This document shows, in pieces, positions 1 through 12,936 of a DNA stretch of 64,000 bases (position 1 is the first letter of the stretch; each line of letters begins with the position of its first letter). The translations under genes and the position numbers were made by a program. The notes below the pieces were generated by a model. It was not told the DNA's origin. It searched no databases and saw only the letters and a program-made list of their open reading frames with translations. This DNA is from Eimeria necatrix (taxonomy: Eukaryota; Apicomplexa; Conoidasida; Eucoccidiorida; Eimeriidae): the NCBI RefSeq assembly GCF_000499385.1, contig NW_013654790.1, positions 62,001 to 126,000 on the forward strand, written 5' to 3'.

Positions 1-3000
1 GCAAACGCGTGTTTGACCACGGCCCTGAGTTTCTTCAGCGCCCCATCTCTGTCTCGATCTGCCTCATCTAAAATTCCCTTGCTTCTTCTTTTCTCCCTCT
101 TTTCCGCACATTCCAAGTGCTGGCTCATTGCTGCTGCCCTAGTTGTGATCGCCTCTGGGAGCCCCGCGAACTGCGCTACTTGAACACCGTAGGACTGGTC
201 TGCGTGGCCCTCGTTGACGTCATACAAAAATGTTATTTGTTTCTTTTCCTTACAAACTGCTGCCTTCACGTGGTAATTGCGGACCCCAGCCACCTCACCC
301 TCCAAAGATGCCAACTCCAAAAAATGAGTCGCAAATAAAGTGAAGCTGCGAGCTCGCTCAGCCAAATCCTTGGCTACGGCCCAGGCAAGTCCGAAACCCT
401 GAGCAGAAAGACGAGGTCATTAGCAAACACAAATAATCCGGGGTTTACGTACTAGACTAATATCTCAGCAGTAGCAACACTCGCACAACCAGAGATCAAG
501 CAACAGTACAGCCTTCGGCATCGCAGCAGCTGCCGATACACACTTCATAGGTAGACGTCCCTCTTCCCAGTTCATCGACAATGACGAGGCTTTGAGGCCC
601 CGCATTTTTGAGAATGGCTGTGGCCTCGACCATCTCTGCAAGAAATGTGCTGACGCCCCGCAGCTGGAGGTCTGACGCTCCCACTCTGCACATGATTTGT
701 CTGAAAACCGGCATGGTGCAGCTTTTGCAAGGCACAAAGCTGCCGATCTGCGCTAGCAACACGCATAGCGCCACCTGCCTTATGTAGGTAGACTTTCCTC
801 CCATGTTGGGTCCTGTAATCAAGTGCAAACGGGAAGACTCCGAATCCATAAAGCAGTCGTTTGCGATGATGGAACCCCCTAGGCCCTGCACCTCTAGCAG
901 GGCGTGGCGGCAGCTTTCCAGCCTCAAGACGCCGCCTGATGAACAAAACATACAATAGTTGCGGCACCGTAGTGCGCATTACGGCTGTAGTGGTAGTGGG
1001 GGTGTGTATATGTATTACATGTAAATATATGTATGACTGTGCTTGTACACATAATCTAAATTAAGTACAATTGTGCACAGTGATGTCTATGTAGTCGTGT
1101 AAGTATACTTGAGTTTGCGTATATGCGTGTAAAACAGAGGCTGCAAGAGGACAGCAAGCCCTCCTAAAAAAGCAAAAAAGCGCGACACGAGCAGGGGCAA
1201 GGAGAGCAGAAGAGCTGGGCACAGGTGCCCCGACACAGAACTAGAAAAAGATGAAGAAGCGGAAAATAATAGGAAAATAAGAAAGGAAAGGGCACGCATA
1301 CCCTCAGGCTCTATGTGAGGCCTAACATAAGGAATAGGCGCTGTCAGAGCAACCGCAGCAAAGGCGCCCAATACATCAATTGTGCCTAAGAGATCCGCCA
1401 GCTGTTCTGCTAATGGCCAGTAAGTAGACGCGACCTGTGCGTGCACCAAGAACAACGGAAAAACGACTAGATGGCTAATGATCAAACTGGGCAGAGTTAG
1501 ACAGTAAGGAATACCCAGAAGACAAACGGACAAGGGCACCAAAAGTAAAAACCGAAACAAGTAGATGGGTAAAAATGAAATTGGAGAGATACACACAGTA
1601 CGTAATACGCAGGAGACGAACGGACAAGAGGATGAGCACTCGGCAGAGGTGAAGAAGCACAGAAGCACGAAGCTAACAAACGGACACACGAACAAAACTG
1701 AACAAAGAAGACAAACGAAAAAACTAGATCGCCCCTTTACCAGGATGAATCCAATGCAACTGTCCAGCTACTCGACGTCTATACATGCCCGTACAAAGCA
1801 GCAATGACAGCAGCAGCTTTTAATGTGTCTGATCTAACCTGTATTGCTTTGTCAACTAGTGCTGATTGCAGCTGCTGGTATTCGTCGCATGTGTCTTTGT
1901 GTCTTGAGGCTAGAGCCCGCAGCCGATTGGTAGAGAAGAGCAGCTCGTTCTTGTTCAACCGAATCTGCTGGAATTCTTTCTTGCGGCTCTGAGGCGTCAA
2001 ATAAGCAAAAGATTGTCCATGCCAATAAATCCTGAGAGCCGTTAATAGTAAAGCCCAGAATCAAACGAACGGCTAAATACATTGATGGCAAAAAGGAATA
2101 AGCAACCAGAAGGCAAGGCACAAATCTAGATCAAAAACGCGCAGTCCAATAATTGAAAAACAAACGAACTGAGAAGCAAACAAATAAACGAAATTATCAG
2201 TCGCTCACAGATGCATGGATGCATGCGTGGATATATTGCGGCTTACTAAAACGGCTTGCTGATCTCTCTTTACCACTCTTAGGGCAAATCCTAGAGTGGG
2301 GTCTTCTATGAGTTTGACTGCATCTCCATCTCTTCGCTTTGGGATATCCAATACTTCTTCAGCCCTCTGCCTTTCCTGCTGCAGCTGCATCAGCAGCAAG
2401 TTGCGCTGCTGTAGTAGTTCGCCCATGCGGGGGTCAAATCGACTGTCTATTATATATGTGCCTCTCTTGGCCTCTTCAAGGTCGATAGAGTGTTCCACCA
2501 GCTTGATAAATGAAGAAAATGACGAAATTGTGGAATGAAGCTTTGTATAAAGATAAGAACGAACTGTGGAGCTGCAAGGCCCGCTGTACTCTCCTAGGGG
2601 GCCCTGAGATTCAATTGACAGAAGGCCAAGCACCAAAGTACTTATTTACTAGCAATTTGACACGATGAAATAACTAAAAACGATCGGCTACAAGAGGGAA
2701 GCATGGGCAGGGAAGGCGAAAATGGTGATAGGCAGTACATCGGTCACACATGAAAGCAAAAGATGCAGTAAAGATGCCACGTACAAGCAAACTGTTGCAT
2801 TCCACAACGCAGTCGTAGAGCTTCACGAGATCCCCCAGACCCACGCCTAACCGCCTAAATGCAAAAGCAGAGACAGCAATATATATACAGACATGCTCAG
2901 CCCCAAACCCTAAAAACAAAATTTTAATTGTGAGAAAAGAAGGGACGCATGGGAAACACAAAGGTAAGCAGCTTTCACTTTACAAAGGAAACCAAAAGAC

Positions 3001-5273
3001 AAATAGTAATGAAGTGCCACTACGCGCAGCAGGAGACATAATTATTGCGGAACAAACAGCAGCGCTTATTAAATATAACAGTGAAGCGAGCGACAAGAAT
3101 GCGAAAAAGGAATTGTGTAGAAAAGGACCCACGGCGTCCGTTTGCCTCCCGTCTCTTTTGCTGCTTGCGTTGCCGCATGAATTCTGTGCAGCTTCGTGGC
3201 GAGTTTGTCGACGTCTGACACGTGCTTGAAGTGGCGTTGAAATACCTCCCGTCGAAAGACCTCCTAAGCGCAAACATTAAACCCAAAGTGCAAAAAGCTA
3301 AACCTTGCAGTGCAAATAGTAACGAGGCGGCCGCTCGCCGAAACTGCGTGGCCAGCTGACGGGCAAAATAAGAAAGATAAAGCAAGAAGGCATGCAGTGG
3401 TGGTTGGTTTCTTAGTGGTACTTGAGGGGTACGTACACCCAAGACCTACCTGCATGAACGCTTCCACCAGGTCATGTCTCCTTACTATTTCTTCAGCATC
3501 GACAAGGGGTTGGGAAATAAAAATGTGGAGGCGTCGGACGCCCAAAGACGAGCAACAACGGCGGGAGAACAAGCTGAACACTGATGTGGTGGCAGCTGAA
3601 CCACCTGCTGCGGCTGCAGCAGCAGCGCCTGAAGTCCACACAAAACACGAGCGGCAGGCGCTCAGCCCTTAGCCATAAGCTCTAGACAGGATGGTACTTG
3701 AAGAAAAACACAGCAATGCACCATTCTTGAAGGCTTGGTGATAAGCTTTTAAGACCTGGGCTGCTCCTGCTTCCTACTTATTCTGTCCTTTGCTGCTGCG
3801 TGCGCCTCCCCGTATTTAGTACTGCAGGGAAGAATTTGCGGCTGCAGCCGCTGCTGCTGTGGCTGCTGTGGCAGCAGATGCAGCGCAACAGCAGCAGCAG
3901 CATCAACGTTCAGGAAGGACGAGATCGGATACGTTTCCAGGATGCACGAGTGGCACAGAGTCTCGTCAGACGCCAGCTGCTCGCACACAAACCCTCAAAG
4001 CCAATCACTGAACCCTTAATCCCAAAAGCTACACCTTAATCAAATGAAGCCGTGGCTCTGCTGCAGTCAACAAATCACTCCCTGTGAAGAGTTCACGAAC
4101 ACAGCACCCCTTTCAGGGCTTAGCGCACAGAAATTCTGATGTAGGCTTCAGAATCATCCGGAAGCCAAAAGTGCAATCCTTAAAGTCTAAACCCTATGCC
4201 TTCAATCCCAAGTTTTCAAAGATTCCCCCAAGCCCAAACCCTAAGCCCTCTTGGCTCACGCTCCAGTAAGATATAAGTGCTGCTAAGGCAGAGCAGGCAA
4301 TCTCTAGGCGAAGCTCTTTGGCAGCTGCTGGCTTTAGGGCAGCAGCAGGCAAAAGGTACGAAATGTCTTGTGTCAGATTTGCCGCTGAATTGAAAACAGT
4401 GACAAACAGAAGAGCGAATGAGCAAATACATGAATTGGCGGCTTTAAAAAGAAAAATACAGGTCACGGACGAAAGCCACGGCTCAGCCAATGAGAGTTAG
4501 AGGACTCTTCGCTACTCATGTCATCAGTTCATAAACCTACTCGAAAAAAGACTTCTCTTCGCCTCTACCAGTTCCGCCCCAACTGCATGCACCACATAGG
4601 GCAGTCGCCGCAGCCAGGCTGCGCCGTCGCCCGCAGGAGCCAATACAGACATAGCGCCAACCTGTACGTACACTGCAACAAGTCAACAGCCTAATGACGA
4701 GCAGAAAATCCATATTAAGCTACAGTAGACTCTCTTGCTGCCAGCAAGCGCAGCTACTGCTGACATGCTGCTTGTGAGAGCTTGGCCGCGCCCTGCTGCG
4801 GCGTCCTGCTCTATTTTGTGGTGCCTTTTGCCTTTCTGCCCATGTCTAAGTCTCCGTGCTACAGATTCTGTGCAGCATGGGCCTCTGCTTTGCTGCGTAG
4901 AGTGTATACACACTTGCATGAGCACCGCCTCCAGCGCCGTCAAGTGCTCATCGCTGACAATCTCCGCCACACGTAGCGATGGCCGCCGAGGGTCAAACAC
5001 CGCCAGCCCAAGGCGCAGCCCGTGGCCTACACTGTCGTTCTTGGCGCTCACGGCGCACATCACGGCGTCAGCGCAGTTGTCATTGAGGCCCTCATCGCCA
5101 GCGCCATCAAACCCAACGGCACCGCTGAGTCCCCCAGGACCTGCTGGCCCCCCAGACATAGGGGGGCCTGTGGGACTGTCAGAAGAGCAGGGGTAAGGCT
5201 GCATTGAGGCTGTTGCTGCGGTGAATGTAGTGGGGGGAGTCCCACACAAAACGCATGCACCGGGGAGAGGCAA
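1..5273 (-). CDS. MSH2: DNA mismatch repair protein MSH2 (partial, C-terminus off window)
   Basis: This is a MutS-family ATPase that pairs with MSH6 or MSH3 to recognise mismatches in the nucleus. Twelve exons are read on the minus strand: 4914-5273, 4541-4661, 4260-4384, 3823-3976, 3450-3628, 3133-3263, 2785-2854, 2247-2540, 1785-1988, 1302-1434, 544-935 and 1-398, about 853 codons in the window, and all junction phases agree. Visible landmarks are the connector (NDSVGHGLRLGLAVFD), the lever start (FLNVDAAAAVALHLL), the ISQPLVDAEE core segment, IPYVRP, Walker A GPNMGGKST, Walker B with the signature (VIVDELGRGTSTYE), and FATHF followed by HADQSYGVQVAQ. The first exon stays open upstream of 5273, which is not an ATG. 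An internal ATG lies near 5207. The N-terminal mismatch-binding domain I (the FxRGDFY-type region) was not found, so the 5' end is unresolved. The C-terminal helices continue left of position 1. Confidence 0.93.
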
Positions 5274-6713
5274 ATAGGGCGTTTGAAACGGGATTACAGG
5301 AGAGGTTTCGCGGGAGCTGGATCCGTTAAGGGCGATAGAACTTGAAGTTTCGAATTTAGGAACAACTGTTCAGGTTGGGAGATTAGCACTAGCACTGTTG
5401 CATAGGGTCCATGGTAGGGTGGTGATGGTGCCCCGGGAGGCCCGCTAGTTGGACTGCATGTAAGGAAAAGGGACTCGTGAAAAGGGGACTTAATTTCGAA
5501 TTAATTCCCCAAAAGCAGCTTTGAAATTGATTTTAATGGAAACTAGCGAAGCATTGCACTGCGAGGCTGCAATGGTTGTGTGGAAGACACCGTGGTGAAG
5601 CCTCTATACCTCCGCCACCGGTCCACTGCAAGTCGAGTCTGTACATTTATGCTCTCTGTTTCGTGTTCCATCTTTTTTTTCTGCAAATCGAAACTGCACA
5701 ACTTTCTTTTACCTGAATAACTGAATTAAGGAATACAAAAAGACAAAAATGGCGCACTGACGCTACAGGTATCTCCACGGAAAAACGCACACAAAACGCC
5801 AGTGCAGGGGTAACAGATTGTTGAGTTCGTACCAAATGGATACCCCACCAAATAAAATGAACACGTAAAGAAATGAAAAGCTCCGCCTCTTAGTCCACAG
5901 ATTATCTGTACCTTCCCCAGACAACATACATTTCGCTCTGTAGGCACCAGGCACGCACGGTAGAGTGGCGAGCAAGCCCGAGCCAATTTTTAAAAACAAC
6001 TCCTCAAGATAGAACTGACAATTTTAATACTAGGCCGCTCTCGGTGCTACTATTTCACCGTGGTCCTTTTGCATGCACGAACGAACGCAACCCAGCAGGA
6101 GCAGACTTCCACATAATGGGTTGCCACTGGGACCTCAATCTGCAAAATGAAGCAAATACGTGGCGAAGACCGAGGCAATGTACCAAATTACGTAGCATCA
6201 ACTAGTATGATCTAGTCAAAGCTATTCACCGGCAGCGGTGGCTCGCTAAAGCTGGTCACAAACAAGCAGCTTGTTACGGACAGCCACAACCAGTCACAAA
6301 CAATCACGACTAGTCACATTTAACTACAGACAAATCTAAGTAGCAGTTCAATGCATTCGATGCCTTGGTGGACTCCTTTGGCGCAGCCCTAAGGTCAAAC
6401 AGAACGTGCTAGCGGCAGGCATTCGTTTTCTGCCGCTGCAAAGGTAGCAGCAAGGTGCAACTGCAAATAAGCCATTCACAGCAGCAACAGTAGCAGCGGC
6501 TGCTGCTGGTGCCACCGTCACAGCTGCTGCAGTAACACCAGCTGCGATAGCAACTCTCATCCCCTGAGAGCCGCGTCTTGATGGCGTAACAACAATGTGA
6601 ACTCAACTGACACGGCTGTTGCGGCGCCGTTGTTGTCGCCGCCAACAAGCCTTGAAGCAGCAAGAACAGCAATTCTCGCAGCAGCATGATCGGTATGCTC
6701 AGGCTCCTGGAAT
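5274..6713. other. Intergenic interval between MMS19 and MSH2
   Basis: This 1.4 kb lies between the MMS19 stop and the first recognised MSH2 exon, both on the minus strand. It should hold the MSH2 promoter and possibly missing 5' exons. A minus-strand frame stays open from the 4914-5273 exon up to about 5370, and a plausible acceptor ends in AACAG there. A second open stretch at about 5290-5460 is proline and glycine rich. Neither looks like MutS domain I. Short CAG/CTG runs occur at 6450-6560. No RNA gene is seen. Confidence 0.5.
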
Positions 6714-9700
6714 TCAACGCTGCGACTGGCAGCGGGCTGTCCAAGCACCCACGCACGCCCCGGCAGCGGTCCTAACTATTGCACGCTCGTCACACAGTGC
6801 CTCCTGAAGCAGCAGCAGCACCTGCAGTAACAGCAACAAAAGCAAAACAATCAGTGTTTGTAAGATGCTCAGCAATATCGTACTTTGCAAAAACCGACTT
6901 TTCCGCCTCAGGATCCAAGGGTCTAAGGCATAGATCTTTGGGATTGGGGCTTAGGATTCAGAGCTCACGTGAGGTGCTGCTTGCTGCATTTTCTGTGTGT
7001 CCGTTTGCTGCAGGGCGGCAAGTCTGAGGGCATCCAGTGCCAGCAACCGCAGCAGCGGCCGTTTCTCACAGAGAGCCAGAAGCAGCAGTGCATGCAGCAG
7101 CAGCAGCAAGAAAGAGCCCGAAAAACAGCCGGGTGTTGTCGAGGCGTGGTGGCGCATCTCGCTCTTTTGCTGACTTGTTTGAGTTTGCCGCTGTTGTTGT
7201 AGAAGCAGCAATAACAATAACAACCAAGAGGCAGAAAACGCCTCCAAGAGAGCGAACTCAGCTGCAGCTGCACCGGCAGCTTGCTGCTGCGCCTGCTGCT
7301 GCTCCTGGTCTTGAAGTTGCTGTTGCACAGTTTCTGCTGTTGCTGCCAAAGCAGCACAGTATGCTGCTTGCTGCTGCTGGCTGTTCTTTTGGAAGGACGG
7401 CACCTCTACCGGGAAGCCGGCAGACGCGGCAAGAGCAGCAGCAGCAGCAGCGTTGCCTGCTGACATCTGCTGCATGCGCAACGAGTACGTGGACAGCAGG
7501 TGCTGCTGCTGCACAATATAGCAGCAGCCCCAACCCACCACCAACTCTACCAGGCTCAGGGGCCCTACGGAAGTAAAGTGAGGCTCCGCTTGCGCCAGAT
7601 GCTCCACAGTCGTGGTGCTGTCGCCGTTGTTGCTGGTGTCACTGATAGAAGAAACACAGGCAGCTGTAAGGCAGCTCAGCAGCGGCAGCAGAGCAGCGAT
7701 TTTTTCCTGCTGCTCTTGTTGTTTCTCCTTGCCCTCGTCCACAGGAACTGAATATAGCAAATGGAGGTCCCCAAGGGGAGGGCCCCAGCGGTCCTTTGTT
7801 TCCTCTATTGCTGCTGCTCTGGAAGAAGCAGACGACAGAGCAGCAGCAACTGTCGAAGCCGCAGCAGCGGTGCAACGCGGGTGCAAGGCCTCAAGACAAA
7901 CGCGCGCTGCTGCCATGCGCTGCAGGTGCAGCTCCCTCTCAACCTTGTGGTGGCCTTCTTGCTGATGTTCCTGAGGCTGCTCGCGCTGCTCTTCATGATC
8001 TTGCTGCTTCTGCTCTTGCTCACTCTCTTGCTGCTGCTCTTGCTGTTCCTGTTCCTCAAGTTCAAGCTCGTCAAGCTCCGTGAGCCACGGCCTCCCTTCA
8101 GGTAAAATGGGGAAAAGGGGCCTGCAGCCGTTGCTGCTGCCGTCACTGATGCTGTCATTTCCGGAGCTGCACTGATTGCTGCTGTTGTCTCCTGGCTGTT
8201 GGGCTAGGGCCGATTGCAGCAACACGTCTGGTAGCAACAGCCCGACAGCCCGAGCTGCAGCGAACTGCGCAGCGCAGCCGCACACACTGTTGTTGCTGCT
8301 TCCGTTGCTGCTTCTGTTGCTGTTACTGCCATTGTTGCTGCTTCTGTTGTTGATGTCACTGTTGCTGCTGCTCCCACACTTGCTGCTGCTGCGCCCATGT
8401 GAACGCGGTGCGAAGGCCTGCAGTAGCATCGTCTCTAACAATTCTTCAGGTTGGTCACAGCCAAATTTGTTGTTACCCCTGCTGTCACCGCGACCAGCCC
8501 AGAGACCAGCGAGTGCAGCTCCCTGCAGCAAGCCTGTAGCACGAGCAGCAAGTTGTGCAGCCGCAATGGCATCGAAATCAGAAGCCTCGCCTGAAGACCC
8601 ACGAGCATCTGAGCAGCTACAGCTGCTGCAGCAACTGCAGCAGCAACTGTGAAGCAACGCTGCCTCCGTCTGCTGCAACAGCACAAGTGCATGGCGTTTG
8701 CTCTCTGCTGGAAGGTAGCGCAGCAGCATCTGCAAAACTTCCAAGCCATCTCGCTGCAGTACGTGGCTTCTGTCCTTTGCTGCCGCTGTAGCTGCTGCTG
8801 CTGGCAGCAACGGCAGTATCTTCTGCTGCTGGCTCTGCGGAAGTGAGCTGCAGCAAATCGCAATGCACCGCTGCAGCAGCACCTGTGGCACGCAGCTGCT
8901 GCAGCTACAATTTTTGGCACTCTTCTTTGTGCAGCAGCAAGTGCTGCTGTCGGCCTCTGGCACAGCAGCAGAAACTGCAACTTGAACGGCTGCAGGTAGA
9001 AAAAGAAACAGTGCATCCTCTTCAAGACTTTCATGCAATAACTGCTGAGAGAAGGCAATTCGTTCCACAGGTGGAAGCAACTGCAGCAGCTTCTTAACAA
9101 GCAATCGCAAAGATGAAACGATCGATGATAGTGTCTGCGCTTGTTGCTGCAGTTGCTGCTGTTGCAGCTGCTGCTGTTGCAGTTGCTGTCGCAGTTGCTG
9201 CTGCTGCTGCAATCGCTTCTGATTCAAATGCTGCTGTACATACGCAACTGCGACCTCTCTTAGCAGCCCAGTGAGCTCTTTATTGCCAAGGAGCAACAGA
9301 AGAGAGGAAGCCGGGTTCAGCGTCGCTGGCTGCTGCTCCTCGTGCGCTTGCTCCTGCTGTTGCTGCTGCCTTCGCTGCTTCATGTGGTGCCTCTTTCGCG
9401 GTTTCTGCTGCTGCAAAATTGTGCTGTATATGCACAACGCGCTTGCCGTTCCGTCTGCTGCTGATGCCAAAAGGCGGAGCTTTTCTGCTGCTTCAGCATT
9501 TAGGAGCTGCAACTGCAGCTTTTCCTGCTGATTCTGCTCCTGCTCTTCGTGCTGCAGCTGTTTCAGGGACTTCCCCGCATTGGACAGGGTGTCGCACAGT
9601 CTCTGCAGCAGGTTTCTGGGGAGAGCTATACCCAGAGCTCCTGGCTGTTTTTGCACCTTTTGCTGCTCCTCATCCTGTTGCTCCTCGCGCTGCTGCTCAT

Positions 9701-12700
9701 TTGTGTTCCATCGCCCTACGAGGACACAGCTGCAAGCAATCGACACCTCAGCTGCCGCAGCTGCTGGCAGCAACCTGCAAATAGGTGGTTGCTGCTGGTC
9801 CTTCTGCTCAGCCTCCACGTCGACGCTGCCTTTGTTGATGCTCTCGAGTGCTGCTGCGCACGCAGCTCCAACCCCCTCTGCAGCAACTCTCAATAGCAGC
9901 CTTGCCTCCTGATGCTGCTGCATGCAACCAGTAGATAGGAAAATCTGCTGAAGCGATCGCACGCACGCCGCGTAGGCGCTGCCGCCAACCCCCGTCGCCG
10001 CTGCGTTCTCTGCGCTACCAGCAAGAGCAGTAGCAGCAGTACTGGAAGGTTCGCTGCTCAGGGCTGCAGCAATGCCCTTGCTGTTGCAGTCCGCATTTAG
10101 TCTGCGGTGAAAGGCAACAGTAGCCCGCACCAATTGCTGCTGTAGTACAGTTTCCCGCTGGTGCACATGTTGCTTCGGGCTGCTCCTCCCTCCTCCGTCC
10201 GAAGTTTCAGCATCAGAAGCTGCTGCTGCCGCAGGAGGCAAACTTACGAATCCAGCTACAGCAGACAACAGATACGCTGCTGCTGCTGCCGCTGTTGCCC
10301 CAACTGGTTCGCTTGAGGCCACGATTCCCACAAGCCGGAAGAGCAGCAGCTGCGCATCCGGAACTTCCCAGGCTAGTTCATGGCCCCTCACCAATAGCAG
10401 CTGCAGCAAATCCTGCAGCAGCTGCTGAAGTAAGTTCTGAAGTTGCTGCCTAAGCTCGGGTACTGCCGCTGCTGCATGCATGCAGCCGCTTCCTTGTGCG
10501 GCACCCAGCAACTGAGACATCAGTAGCAAGCCACCTTGCACCTGCATCTTTTCGTCAACGCTCATACACGTGCTGCTGCAGCTGTTGCTGTCCCTGTTGC
10601 TGCTGCTGCTAGAGTCTAGCGCTGCTGCCGAGAACCATGGAAGACGACAGAGCACAGCAAAAGCGTCTTCGCTCCCTTCGCTGCTGTTGCTGCTGGAGCT
10701 GTCGTTGCTCATACAGGCAGCAGTGTCCCCTAAAGCCTCTTTTTGATGCTGTTTCCGCTGCTGAATTGAAATGCCTGCCGTTTGGAGCACATGCTCAAGC
10801 AGCGGCAGCGCTGCAACCTTTAAGCAGCACAAACAGCTGACAGGACCTGCAGCAGCAGCTTCCATAAGCAACTGCAGCATGAGCCTACTTGTTGGAGTGG
10901 TTATTTGCTGTAACTCTAGCAGTGGTGCAGCAAGGGGAAGCAGTAAATCCTCCGCCTGCTTGAAAGATAAGCTATCATTGGGCTCCTTCCCATCCGGTTG
11001 CTGCTCCTGCTGTTGCTGTTTCTGCTGCTCTGATCCTTCCTGCCCTCGTCGAAGAAGCAAGCCAAACAAGTCGACAGTTTCAAGGGGCAGCAAGTCGTCT
11101 AGCTGCTGCTGTTGCTGCTGCAGCAGCAGCGGCCCGAGCTGCAGCGCAGCGTCAGCAGCAGCAGAGGGCTCATAATAGGGAAGGCACATAGCAAGGGAGG
11201 TGACCGCTTTTTCCAAAGGGTTTCCGTCTCCCTTCCCAGCATTGCTGCTGCTGCTGCTGCAGTCCTCTATAAGAGAGGGCACAAGGTCAACAGCAAGCGC
11301 CAGTACCAGAGGCCCGTACAGGCGCGAGGCAGAAGCAGCACCAGCAAACGCTTCAGTTAGGGCTGACTCTGCAGGTTCGCAAAAAGCAAAGGGGGCGAAC
11401 GCAAACGGATGGGAAGAACAAAAAACGACGGATACGCAGACAAGAAAACAAATACAAAGGGAAGAGGAGACACCTAGAGAACGGTGAAAGAAGAACAGGA
11501 AGATTCGATCCCCGGATTAAACAGCTTAGAGAGAAGGTGCTGCAGCGTCCTACATTGCAGAGGCGCGCACCGAAACCCAGAAGCAGCTAGTCCAGCCAGC
11601 TGCTGCAACAGCAATAGCACCCAACGGCAGCACCGAGCACTGCAAGCCAGAACTGACCTGTGACACAGGCGACAGCATTAGGTGGCGGTGAAAACGAGAC
11701 CGGAAAATAGGACATAATCAGATCAACTGAAGCTTCAAGCTCACTCTCCCTCATGAGCGAGCTGTATGTACGCCCTAGCTCCTTCACAATAGCAAACAGG
11801 AGCAACAGGCATCGCGGGTCCCGTTCTCCCTCTAGCTGTCTGCTGATCTCAAGAACCAGAGCTTCTCTCCGCATCTCCTGCTGCACTGCCTTAGCGCACT
11901 CTTGCAGTAGCAGCAGCAGCAGCTGCAGTAGCAGCTGCCGTGTGCTCTGAGCAAACGAAGGCGTGTGCACCTGGTGCAGCAAAGAGCGCAGCATGAACAA
12001 CCCCACGGTGCAGTCTTCCGTCCAGTACTTTCTGCTGTTATTGCTGCTACTGTCATTGCTGTTGCAGTCGCTGCTGGTGCCTTTTGGTGGGGGAAGCAGC
12101 AACTGCAAGAGTTCTGGCGATGAGCGCGCAACAGCGAGGCAACAAGAAGCGCCCCCCTCTGTTCCCTGCCAATCCGTCATATATCTGTCGCTGCACTGCA
12201 GCAGCAGCTGCCACAAAGCATCGTCTTCCGACAGCCTTTCGCCGTCGCCACTGCTGCTGTCATTTGTACTTCCGTCGCTCTTGTCGATGCGGCAGCCGCT
12301 GCTGCCATCAGTGTAGCTGCTGCCCTTGCTACTGCTGCTACTCTTACTACGAAGAGGCAACTCCGGCATGCGCTGTAGGATCTGTGCCGGTAGAGCCGCT
12401 GCGGCTTTCCGAGTTTGTGCTGCCTTGACGTAGTTGGTACAATCAGTTGTTGCCGATGCTACACTTGTGGTTGCTGCTTTAGTCGCTGCGACAATGCATG
12501 TTTCGGTGTAGCTGAGCACTTCAGGGAAGGAAACTCGCTTCGAATGAAGGTGTAGCAGCAGAGCAGTCAGTGCTGTTTCTTGTATCTGTTTCGCTGATGC
12601 TGTTGATACTGTCCCCTTGTCCGCATCGTCATCAGCAACGCCTGCAGCAAGTCCGCACAGCTGCCGAATATTCTCGGCTGCTTCATCTGGACACAAGTAA

Positions 12701-12936
12701 GCAGCAACTGCCTCCTTAGTGGCCACTGCTGCGAAGCCTCCTTCCTCTGTGACCTCGCCAAGGGCTGCTTCGGCTCTCACTACTTCTGTTATCTCTGTCG
12801 CATTCGCATCAGCAGTTGCTGCAGCGTCCACTGAAGGTGTTGCTGATACCCGTGTTGTTGGCGCTGCATCTTTGGTAAGATCAGTGATAGAAGTTACAGA
12901 ATCTTCCATCTTCTCGTACAGCAAATTAACGCTCAT
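6714..12936 (-). CDS. MMS19: MMS19 homologue (cytosolic Fe-S assembly targeting factor), with homopolymer insertions
   Basis: MMS19 is a HEAT-repeat adaptor of the cytosolic iron-sulfur targeting complex that delivers clusters to DNA repair and replication enzymes. Three exons, 11658-12936, 6969-11368 and 6714-6803, join in frame to about 1,922 residues, against about 1,030 in human. The N-terminal domain is clear near residues 365-425: EGERDPRCLLLLFAIV followed by YFPVSFSPPPN match the family's DGEKDP and YFPIDFTPPPND signatures. The first splice runs straight into LTEAFAGAASASRLYGPLVLA. The last exon encodes EALCDERAIVRTAAGACVG and stops, resembling the C-terminal HEAT helix of MMS19. Between these, the protein is dominated by poly-Gln, poly-Ser/Asn, poly-Ala and poly-Leu blocks. 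The ATG at 12936 is the first in frame. Without the third exon the frame would end at 6951, but the GTGAGC donor at 6968 and the conserved terminal helix favour splicing. Confidence 0.88.
6969..11300. repeat. Dense CAG/CTG trinucleotide tracts in MMS19 exon 2
   Basis: The plus strand reads as interrupted CTG/GCT/TGC runs, especially near 7260-7520, 8270-8400, 9130-9240 and 11100-11170. On the coding strand they encode poly-Gln, poly-Leu, poly-Ala and poly-Ser depending on register. The tracts also open many antisense frames with Cys-, Leu- or Ser-rich translations, which are shadows. Runs are interrupted by synonymous or near-synonymous changes and rarely exceed six perfect triplets. Confidence 0.9.

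Noticed and set aside
1087..1695. 202-residue Leu/Ser-rich minus-strand frame
   Set aside because: Only its 1302-1434 part is a real MSH2 exon. The remainder is pyrimidine-rich intron.
7037..11175. Many plus-strand open frames antisense to MMS19, rich in Cys, Leu, Ser or Ala
   Set aside because: They arise from CAG/CTG triplets read in other frames. None has a conserved motif and the minus frame continues MMS19.
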